From the NCBI GenBank assembly GCA_002373715.1, contig DFLI01000029.1, positions 1 through 6,077 on the forward strand: a stretch of DNA of 6,077 bases, written 5' to 3'. Source of the DNA: Bacteroidales bacterium UBA3623 (GTDB lineage Bacteria; Bacteroidota; Bacteroidia; Bacteroidales; UBA932). The first letter of the stretch is position 1; the number at the start of each line of letters is the position of its first letter. The position numbers and the translations under genes are program-made. Shown one piece after another: positions 1 to 5,466 of the stretch. A model generated the notes under the pieces. That model was not told the origin of the DNA and did no database searches. It saw nothing but the letters and a program-made list of their open reading frames with translations.

Positions 1-254
1 ATGCGGTCGAAGCGGTCATAATCGGCCCTTGTAACCTGCCTGGCGCGTTTGGCATTGTCAAACACCACCCCATGCTGAGTGAGACAGCGCTTGGCCGGCG
101 GATAAATGGGGTTGCCAATCTCCTCTGTAGATACTGCGGCTGATTCTATATAATACTGCCCCTCAAGGCCTTTGGCTTTTACCAGGGCCTTCAGGATGAA
201 CTCTGCCATGGGACTGCGGCAAATATTACCGTGACACACAAAAAGGACTCTCAT
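1..254 (-). CDS. Low-molecular-weight protein tyrosine phosphatase, 3' end cut by window edge
   Basis: This is a cytoplasmic phosphatase of the LMW-PTP/ArsC-fold family, which hydrolyses phosphotyrosine through a phospho-cysteine intermediate. The first 84 residues are visible. The product begins MRVLFVCHGNICRSPMAE, the family's N-terminal P-loop, with the nucleophile Cys7 and Arg13 forming the CX5R signature followed by Ser14. A second cysteine, Cys12, sits inside the loop as in the classical enzymes. Downstream, ESAAVS, EIGNPIYPPA and an RARQVTRADYDRFD segment (about residues 71-83) match the family's conserved order. The C-terminal half, with the catalytic aspartate (usually in a DP motif), lies outside the window. 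The ATG is 3 nt after the stop of the transporter gene, so the two are probably co-transcribed and translationally coupled. Bacterial members often act on exopolysaccharide tyrosine kinases, but nothing here identifies the substrate. An arsenate reductase is less likely given the tyrosine-phosphatase-type loop. Confidence 0.93.
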   Translation of the reverse strand, partial: MRVLFVCHGNICRSPMAEFILKALVKAKGLEGQYYIESAAVSTEEIGNPIYPPAKRCLTQHGVVFDNAKRARQVTRADYDRFDR

Positions 255-257
255 AGG

Positions 258-1142
258 CTACTTGACAGGCTCCATGTGGACGACGATGTGAGACTGCTGG
301 CCGAAGCGCGCCTTGATGCGGCGCTCCACCTCAGTGGCTTTCTCGTGAGCCTCAGAGAGGCTTTGGCTACCGTCCAGGCGGATATGGACCTCTGCAACTA
401 TGCGGTTCCCGACCCTTCGGGTGCGCAGGTTGTGGGGGTCCTGAACGCCGTCAATACCCCGGATGATTTCCAGCATTTCAGCCTCTGTTTCCTTGGGTAG
501 GGAGCTGTCCGTAAGTTCCCTGAAACTGGGGCCCAGGAGGTCCCAGGCCACTTTGACCAGCATGAGGCCCACCACTATGGAGGCCAGCGGGTCCAGCACC
601 GTCCAGCGGTTGCCCAGGAGGATGGCGCCACCAATGCCGATGGCCGCACCTACGGAACTGAGGGCATCTGACCGGTGATGCCAGGCATTGGCTTCCAGGG
701 CCGGAGAATCCAGTTTTTGGCCTTTGATACGCGTATATTGGTACAGCACCTCCTTGGCCAAAATGGAAAGGAGCGCAGCCCAGAGGGCCAGTTTCCCGGG
801 ACTGGGCAGATCTTCCCCCTGCAGCCAGGCAGCGAGTTTGCCAGCACCGGAAACCACAATGCCAATGGCTGCAGCGGCCAAAGCCAGGCCGATCAGAAGT
901 GTGGCCATGGTTTCGAACTTGCCGTGACCGTAGTCGTGGCCCTCGTCCTGGGGCTGGGCGCTGATGCGCACAAACACCAGTACCACTATGTCTGTGACAA
1001 AGTCCGAGAGCGAATGGACGGCATCGGAGATCATGGCGGCACTGTGCCCGGCAATACCGGCCACGAATTTCACGCCCACCAGCAGCAGGTTCACCACGCT
1101 GCCGACAAGGGTTACTCTGGCTATTTGATCTTCTCTGGTCAT
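258..1142 (-). CDS. Cation diffusion facilitator (CDF) family metal efflux transporter
   Basis: This is an inner-membrane divalent metal/proton antiporter (FieF/YiiP-type CDF) of 294 aa, the usual family length. Hydrophobic segments lie near residues 12-32, 36-60, 78-100, 115-135, 160-177 and 181-201, giving six helices and then a cytoplasmic C-terminal domain. The transport site reads His43-x3-Asp47 in helix 2 (AVHSLSD) and His155-x3-Asp159 at helix 5 (NAWHHRSD). HxxxD pairs in both helices are commonly associated with Zn2+ preference, whereas YiiP has Asp in helix 2. The loop motif DYGHGKFE (70-77) and the C-terminal NLRTRR, VAEVHI, EAHEKATEVE and VVHMEP elements match the metal-binding dimerisation domain. 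The ATG at 1142 is chosen because the family's N-terminus begins there. In-frame upstream starts (TTG at 1184, ATG at 1178) lie inside the inverted repeat and would add an atypical leader. The metal is inferred, probably zinc and possibly iron or manganese. Confidence 0.94.
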   Translation of the reverse strand: MTREDQIARVTLVGSVVNLLLVGVKFVAGIAGHSAAMISDAVHSLSDFVTDIVVLVFVRISAQPQDEGHDYGHGKFETMATLLIGLALAAAAIGIVVSGAGKLAAWLQGEDLPSPGKLALWAALLSILAKEVLYQYTRIKGQKLDSPALEANAWHHRSDALSSVGAAIGIGGAILLGNRWTVLDPLASIVVGLMLVKVAWDLLGPSFRELTDSSLPKETEAEMLEIIRGIDGVQDPHNLRTRRVGNRIVAEVHIRLDGSQSLSEAHEKATEVERRIKARFGQQSHIVVHMEPVK

Positions 1143-1153
1143 GGTCCTAAGTA

Positions 1154-1184
1154 CAAAGATAAGCCCTTGCGAGCACATTCGCAA
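1154..1184 (-). promoter_or_regulatory. Candidate Bacteroidota-type promoter for the transporter-phosphatase pair
   Basis: On the minus strand TATCTTTG (1161-1154) fits the Bacteroidota -7 consensus TAnnTTTG exactly. A TTG, read as CTTG against the -33 consensus TTTG, lies at 1184-1182 with a 20-bp spacer. Transcription would start within roughly ten bases of the transporter ATG at 1142, giving a very short leader. The element is judged by eye only, and it overlaps the inverted repeat at 1159-1192. Confidence 0.5.
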
Positions 1185-1192
1185 GGGCTTAT
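1159..1192 (-). terminator. Perfect 14-bp inverted repeat, probable terminator of the gcv operon
   Basis: The arms 1159-1172 (ATAAGCCCTTGCGA) and 1179-1192 (TCGCAAGGGCTTAT) are exact reverse complements around a 6-nt loop. The repeat starts 18 nt after the gcvPB stop codon. In the minus direction the hairpin is followed by CTTTGTACTT, a weak and interrupted T-tract. In the plus direction it is followed by AAAAGAAC, so a minus-strand terminator is the better reading. An operator for the downstream promoter is the main alternative. Confidence 0.7.
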
Positions 1193-1210
1193 AAAAGAAC
1201 AGCTATAAGC

Positions 1211-2617
1211 CTACAGAGTATCCTGGAATTTCAGGATGGGGTTGCGGGCAGCGGTAGTTTCATCCGGACGGGAGATGGGCGTATTGTGCGGGGCCTCGTG
1301 CAGGATGTTGGGATCCTGTGCAGCCTCGTCGGCAATCTTTCTCATCACCTCAATGAAGGCATCCAGCGTTTCCTTGCTCTCGGTTTCCGTGGGCTCTATC
1401 ATGAGGGCCTGGTGGAACAGGAGCGGGAAATAGATGGTGGGAGCATGGAAGCCGTAGTCCAGCAGGCGCTTGGCCACATCCAGCGTTGTAGCTCCGGGCA
1501 CATCGTCATGGGCGCCGTCGTTGATGAGGCCGTCAAACACGAATTCGTGCTTGCAAACACCTTCGATAGGCAGTTTGTACTTGTCCTTGAGGCATTCCTT
1601 AATATAGTTGGCCCCCAGTACAGAGAACTGACCTACCTTCTGCAGGTGCTCCTTACCCAGGCTCAGGATGTATGCATAAGCGCGCAGGATAACGCCGAAG
1701 TTACCGTGGAAACCGGACACCTTGATGGCCGGAATGCAACCTTCCAGGTGCTTTGCAACACCTACGGGACCGCTGCCGGGACCGCCACCGCCATGCGGCG
1801 TGGAGAAGGTCTTGTGCAGGTTCAGGTGCATGATATCGAAGCCCATGTCTCCGGGACGGACCACACCCATGAGAGGGTTCATGTTGGCGCCGTCGTAGTA
1901 CAGCAGACCGCCCACGCCGTGAACCAGCGCGGCAATCTCTTCAATCTGGGTTTCAAAGAGGCCCAGGGTGTTGGGATTGGTCATCATGATACCGGCTACC
2001 GTATTGTCCAGCAGAGGTTTCAAAGCCTCCACGTCAATACGGCCGTTCTCCAGAGACTTCACCTCCACCACCTCCAGACCGGCCACGGCGGCCGATGCGG
2101 GATTGGTACCATGGGCGCTGTCCGGCACAATGACCTTGGTACGGGCCAGATCTCCCCTGTTCAGGTGATACTGACGCATGATCATAAGGCCAGTAAGCTC
2201 ACCGTGAGCGCCGGCGCAAGGGTCGAAGGTGAAGGTATACATGCCGGTAATGGCGGCAAGGGCCTTGTTCATTTCCTCGTACACCTTTCGGGCACCGGGC
2301 ACCAGGGCGTCTTCCATAAGAGGATGCAGGCCGCCGAAGCCCGGCATTGCCGCAATTTCCTCATTGATCTTGGGATTGTACTTCATGGTGCAGGAGCCCA
2401 GCGGATAGAAGCCGGTATCCACGCCGAAGTTCATCTGGGAAAGGTTGGTATAGTGGCGCACCACATCCGGCTCACTCACCTGGGGCAGTTTCAGGGCCGA
2501 TTGGCGCTTGAGGCCAGCGGGAACCTCGGGAGCAGCAGGATACCTGTTTACGGGAAGGGAAAAGCCGCTGCGGCCTTCCTGGGAGAGTTCGAAAATGAGT
2601 TTGTCGTAGTATTTCAT
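1211..2617 (-). CDS. gcvPB: Glycine dehydrogenase (decarboxylating) subunit 2, P-protein catalytic subunit
   Basis: This is the PLP-carrying subunit of the two-part glycine cleavage P-protein. With GcvPA it decarboxylates glycine and loads the aminomethyl group onto the lipoyl arm of GcvH, in the cytoplasm. It has 468 residues. Visible motifs are YPLGSCTMKYNPK (71-83), AGAHGEL (135-141), DSAHGTNPASA (166-176), TNPNTLGLFE (213-222), YYDGANMN (240-247), and HLNLHKTFSTPHGGGGPGSG (264-283). Lys269 in the last motif is the expected PLP Schiff-base lysine. The segment between GPVGV (283-287) and HGNFG (304-308) is only 16 residues, about 20 fewer than I recall for family members such as the Bacillus protein. 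The frame is intact and all other motifs are present, so this looks like a loop variant rather than damage. The ATG lies 3 nt after the gcvPA stop, which suggests translational coupling. Confidence 0.97.
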   Translation of the reverse strand: MKYYDKLIFELSQEGRSGFSLPVNRYPAAPEVPAGLKRQSALKLPQVSEPDVVRHYTNLSQMNFGVDTGFYPLGSCTMKYNPKINEEIAAMPGFGGLHPLMEDALVPGARKVYEEMNKALAAITGMYTFTFDPCAGAHGELTGLMIMRQYHLNRGDLARTKVIVPDSAHGTNPASAAVAGLEVVEVKSLENGRIDVEALKPLLDNTVAGIMMTNPNTLGLFETQIEEIAALVHGVGGLLYYDGANMNPLMGVVRPGDMGFDIMHLNLHKTFSTPHGGGGPGSGPVGVAKHLEGCIPAIKVSGFHGNFGVILRAYAYILSLGKEHLQKVGQFSVLGANYIKECLKDKYKLPIEGVCKHEFVFDGLINDGAHDDVPGATTLDVAKRLLDYGFHAPTIYFPLLFHQALMIEPTETESKETLDAFIEVMRKIADEAAQDPNILHEAPHNTPISRPDETTAARNPILKFQDTL

Positions 2618-2620
2618 ATC

Positions 2621-3943
2621 CTAGCCCTCCTTTACAATAGCGACCAGACGGTCAATATCTTCCTTGGAACGCTTCTCCGTTACGCAGAAGCTTACATAAC
2701 CTTCTTCCGTCTCCAAAGCGGCAAAGTAGCCCGCCTTTTCCAGGCGCTCTTTAAGGCCGCTTCCCTTGTACTTAAGCACAAACTCCTTCAGGAACGGCTT
2801 GTCCGGGAACACATCCTCAAACTTGCCGGTTTTGAGCAGTTCGGCCTTCAGGTAATGGGCGCCGTCGGCGCTGAGCTTATTCACCTGCTTCATGCCTTCC
2901 GGTCCCATCAGAGAGAGGTAGATAGTGGCCCAGAGAGCCATCAGGCTTTCATTGGAGCAAATGTTGGAAGTGGCTTTCTCACGCTTGATATGCTGTTCGC
3001 GGGCCTGCAGGGTGAGCACGAACACGCGGCGGCCCTGCTTGTCAACAGTCTGGCCCACAATACGGCCGGGCATCTTGCGCATATGCTCTTTCTTCACTGT
3101 CATGAAGCCCACGTACGGGCCGCCGTAGCAGATGGGAAGGCCCAGAGGCTGGCCGTCACCCACGGCCACATCGGCGTCCCATTCGGCGGGTGTTTTCACC
3201 ACCGCCAGGGCCGAAGGGTCGCAGTATTCTACCAGGATGCCCTTTTCTTCGTGGATGGCATCGGCAAAACCGCTGTGGTCTTCCACAATGCCGTAACGGT
3301 TCACGGAAGGCACAATCACGCCGGCTACATCGTCCTTGGCAAGCTCTGCTTCAAGGGCTTCCAGGGAGGTTTGTCCGCCATCGGCCTTAAGCATGCCAAT
3401 CTCCACTCCATGGAACTTGGCGTAGGTTTTCACCACGGCAATTACATTAGGAAGGAGGGTGGCCGAAAGGAGCACACGGGTCTTTTTGCGGGTGCAGGCA
3501 ATGGCCATCTTCATGGCCTCGGCGGCGGCGGTGGGGCCGTCGTACATGGAGGCGTTGGAGACGTCCAGGCCGGTGAGCTCGCACATCATGCTCTGATACT
3601 CGAAGATGTAGCGGAGCGTACCCTGGGAAATCTCACACTGATAAGGCGTATAGGCCGTAAGGAACTCGCTGCGGGAGCACAGATAAGGGATGACGGACGG
3701 CGTGTAGTGGTCGTAGGCGCCTTGGCCCACAAACACCTTCAGCCGGGCGTTCATAGCCTCCAGAGAGGCAAAATAATCGCGGATTTCCTGCTCGGAAAGG
3801 GCTTCCGGAAGGGCATAGGCGCCCTTGTGCAGGAACTGGGAAGGCACATCGCTGTACAAATCTTCCAGCTTGCTCACGCCGATGCGCGCGAGCATGGCCT
3901 TCACATCCGCTTCCGTTTGGGGTAAATAAGGAAGCTGAGCCAT
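2621..3943 (-). CDS. gcvPA: Glycine dehydrogenase (decarboxylating) subunit 1, P-protein N-terminal subunit
   Basis: This is the non-PLP-lysine subunit that pairs with GcvPB to form the glycine decarboxylase, equivalent to the N-terminal half of the fused GcvP of E. coli. It has 440 residues, close to the family's usual 445-450. It begins MAQLPYLPQTEADVKAML. Conserved blocks are FVGQGAYDHYTPSVIP (71-86), TAYTPYQCEISQGTL (96-110) and LTGLDVSNASMYDGPTAAAE (123-142). Further on are a GDGQPLGLPICYGGPYVG segment and a GRIVGQTVD segment. The QHIKREKATSNICSN motif then leads into the C-terminal domain. The ATG at 3943 is preferred because it follows the gcvH stop by one base (TAA-G-ATG) and matches the usual N-terminus. 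A TTG at 3955 would overlap gcvH and add four residues. The split form is the state found in Bacillus, Thermotoga and others. No frameshift or missing block is seen. Confidence 0.97.
   Translation of the reverse strand: MAQLPYLPQTEADVKAMLARIGVSKLEDLYSDVPSQFLHKGAYALPEALSEQEIRDYFASLEAMNARLKVFVGQGAYDHYTPSVIPYLCSRSEFLTAYTPYQCEISQGTLRYIFEYQSMMCELTGLDVSNASMYDGPTAAAEAMKMAIACTRKKTRVLLSATLLPNVIAVVKTYAKFHGVEIGMLKADGGQTSLEALEAELAKDDVAGVIVPSVNRYGIVEDHSGFADAIHEEKGILVEYCDPSALAVVKTPAEWDADVAVGDGQPLGLPICYGGPYVGFMTVKKEHMRKMPGRIVGQTVDKQGRRVFVLTLQAREQHIKREKATSNICSNESLMALWATIYLSLMGPEGMKQVNKLSADGAHYLKAELLKTGKFEDVFPDKPFLKEFVLKYKGSGLKERLEKAGYFAALETEEGYVSFCVTEKRSKEDIDRLVAIVKEG
2626..2631 (-). promoter_or_regulatory. 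Shine-Dalgarno-like AGGAGG ahead of gcvPB
   Basis: The minus strand reads AGGAGG 8 nt before the gcvPB ATG. It lies inside the last codons of gcvPA, which encode Val-Lys-Glu-Gly-stop. It is the only strong Shine-Dalgarno match in the window. gcvT (CATAATAACT) and gcvH (ACACAAAACACT) have A-rich leaders without one. It may promote reinitiation at the 3-nt junction, or it may be a coincidence of the Lys-Glu-Gly coding sequence. Confidence 0.45.
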
Positions 3944-3944
3944 C

Positions 3945-4325
3945 TTACTCGCCAATTGCAGCTTTGTATGCGGCAGCGTCCATCAGGGCGTCCAGCTCGG
4001 AAGGATCGGACATCTTCACCTTGATGATCCAGGCGCCGTAGGCGTCTTCGTTCACCTTCTCGGGGGTGTCTTCCAGCTCGGAGTTCACCTCGCACACGGT
4101 ACCGGAAACGGGGCTGATAAGCTCGGAAGAGGCCTTCACGCTTTCCAGGGCACCGAATTCCTCGCCGGCGGTAACCTCGTCGTCCACCTCGGGCATATCT
4201 ACATAGGTGATGTCACCCATCTCTTTCTGGGCAAAATCGGAAACGCCTACCACGGCTACTCCACCTTCAACTTTTACCCATTCGTGTGATTCAGAATACT
4301 TAATTCCTTCAAGAATCTTAGACAT
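3945..4325 (-). CDS. gcvH: Glycine cleavage system H protein (lipoyl carrier)
   Basis: This is a small lipoylated shuttle protein that carries the aminomethyl intermediate from the P-protein to GcvT, and its reduced lipoate to the L-protein. It has 126 residues, the normal family length. The N-terminus shows the hallmark YSESHEWVKVEGG (10-22), followed by VGVSDFAQKEMGDITYVDMP (26-45). The lipoylation site is Lys64 in FGALESVKASSEL (57-69). ISPVSGTVCEVN follows, and an acidic GAWIIKVKMSDPSELDALM tail completes the fold. The ATG at 4325 is 12 nt after the gcvT stop. Its leader is A-rich and lacks a Shine-Dalgarno sequence, typical of Bacteroidota. Neither a lipoate ligase nor a lipoyl synthase gene is in the window, so modification depends on genes elsewhere. 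A lipoyl-relay paralogue is unlikely because the gene sits inside a full gcv cluster. Confidence 0.98.
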   Translation of the reverse strand: MSKILEGIKYSESHEWVKVEGGVAVVGVSDFAQKEMGDITYVDMPEVDDEVTAGEEFGALESVKASSELISPVSGTVCEVNSELEDTPEKVNEDAYGAWIIKVKMSDPSELDALMDAAAYKAAIGE

Positions 4326-4337
4326 AGTGTTTTGTGT

Positions 4338-5456
4338 TTATTTTTTGTAATTTGTTTGATAGAATCTTTTTTTGACCACCTTACCGGGGAACACCTTCTT
4401 GCGGATACGGATATTCAGCGGCGTATCCAGGGCGGCGTATTCCTTGTCCACCAAGGCAAAGCAGATGCTCTTGTCCAGGGAGATGGAATGGTAACCGGTG
4501 GTTACGATGCCCACTTCCTTCTCATCGGCCGTTTCTACCGGATAGCCGGCGCGCGGGATGGCCTTATCTTCAATTTCAATACCCACCAGCTTGCGGCCGA
4601 TGTTACCGGCTTTCTGGTCCAGCAGGGCCTGCTTACCGATGAAATCCTTATCATACTTGCAGAACATGCCCAGACCGGCCATCACGGGGCTTATCTCCGG
4701 GCTCAGTTCGTCTCCGTACAGGGGCAGACCGGCCTCGAAACGGAGGGTATCCCGGCAACCCAGACCGCAGGGCTGTACCCCGGCCTTCAGAAACTTATCC
4801 CAAATCTCTACAATATTCTCGTTGGTGGTATAGATTTCAAAACCGTCCTCTCCGGTGTAACCGGTGCGGCTCAGGATGAGGCGTTCTCCCTTGTACTCCA
4901 CGTCGCAGAAGGTGTAGAAGCCCAGATTGGCAGCCTCCTTGTAACCCAGCACCTCGATGAGGGTCTTCTCTGCATCCGGGCCCTGGAGGGCAATCTGTCC
5001 GATGCGGGGGGAAGCGTTGTCCAGTTTGCAGTCGAAGCCTTTGGCATGTTCCTGGATCCAGGCGAAGTCCTTGTCTATGTTGGCTGCGTTTACCACCAGC
5101 AGGAAATGGTCTGCCAGATACTCACGGTAAACCAGAAGATCGTCCACGGTGCCTCCGTCGGGATAGCACATCATGCCATAAAGGACCTTTCCGGGTTCGT
5201 ATCCACGGATATCATTGGTAAAAATGTGGTTGATGAAAGCCTCAGCCTCAGGGCCTTTCACAAAGATTTCTCCCATGTGGGACACGTCGAACATACCCAC
5301 TTTCTGCCGCACGGCATTATGCTCCACGGTGATGCTGTCGTACTGGATGGGCATCATGAATCCGGCAAAGGGGCTCATCTTGGCACCCAGGGCCACGTGG
5401 GCATCGTACAGGCAGGTCTTCTGCAACTGGTCCAGAGGGATTTGAACGTCTGACAT
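4338..5456 (-). CDS. gcvT: Glycine cleavage system aminomethyltransferase (T protein)
   Basis: This enzyme catalyses tetrahydrofolate-dependent release of ammonia from the aminomethyl-lipoyl GcvH, forming 5,10-methylene-THF. It has 372 residues, the normal family length. Family signatures in order are LYDAHVALGAKMSPFAGFMM (16-35), MFDVSHMGE (55-63), and GGTVDDLLVY (101-110), which holds the conserved catalytic-region aspartates Asp105/Asp106. They continue with IALQGPDAEKTL (153-164), SRTGYTGEDGFEIY (194-207), and CRDTLRFEAGLPLYGDEL (232-249). A C-terminal barrel segment carries ETADEKEVGIVTTGYHS. The SRTGYTGEDGFE and RDTLRFEAGLPLYG motifs separate it from sarcosine oxidase or YgfZ relatives, and the gcvH-gcvPA-gcvPB neighbours settle the assignment. 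The start is 10 nt after the ureohydrolase stop and has no Shine-Dalgarno sequence. No glycine riboswitch could fit in that 10-nt gap, so any control of the operon must act upstream of the window or from within the preceding gene. Confidence 0.98.
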   Translation of the reverse strand: MSDVQIPLDQLQKTCLYDAHVALGAKMSPFAGFMMPIQYDSITVEHNAVRQKVGMFDVSHMGEIFVKGPEAEAFINHIFTNDIRGYEPGKVLYGMMCYPDGGTVDDLLVYREYLADHFLLVVNAANIDKDFAWIQEHAKGFDCKLDNASPRIGQIALQGPDAEKTLIEVLGYKEAANLGFYTFCDVEYKGERLILSRTGYTGEDGFEIYTTNENIVEIWDKFLKAGVQPCGLGCRDTLRFEAGLPLYGDELSPEISPVMAGLGMFCKYDKDFIGKQALLDQKAGNIGRKLVGIEIEDKAIPRAGYPVETADEKEVGIVTTGYHSISLDKSICFALVDKEYAALDTPLNIRIRKKVFPGKVVKKRFYQTNYKK

Positions 5457-5466
5457 AGTTATTATG

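Noticed and set aside
1143..1184. An N-terminal extension of the CDF protein from TTG 1184 or ATG 1178.
   Set aside because: Both starts lie inside the inverted repeat and upstream of the predicted transcription start, and the added residues do not resemble CDF N-termini.
675..1208. A 177-codon plus-strand open frame opposite the transporter gene.
   Set aside because: It is antisense to a clear CDF gene, runs through the inverted repeat, and has no membrane segments or motifs of its own.
1286..3925. An 879-codon open frame on the plus strand spanning the antisense of gcvPB and gcvPA.
   Set aside because: It is a mirror of two well-conserved genes. The translation is His/Gly/Leu/Val-rich with no recognisable domain, and it crosses the gcvPA-gcvPB junction. 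Such long antisense frames arise when sense codon use avoids the codons whose complements are stops.
3944..3955. An upstream TTG start for gcvPA at 3955 overlapping the end of gcvH.
   Set aside because: The ATG at 3943 directly follows the gcvH stop and matches the family N-terminus. The TTG adds only four non-conserved residues.
4332..5453. A 373-codon plus-strand open frame antisense to gcvT.
   Set aside because: It covers almost exactly the gcvT gene on the opposite strand, has the same His/Gly-rich shadow composition, and shows no domain.
5457..5466. A possible glycine riboswitch or other leader ahead of gcvT.
   Set aside because: Only 10 nt separate gcvT from the upstream coding region, and no riboswitch-like structure can be placed there.
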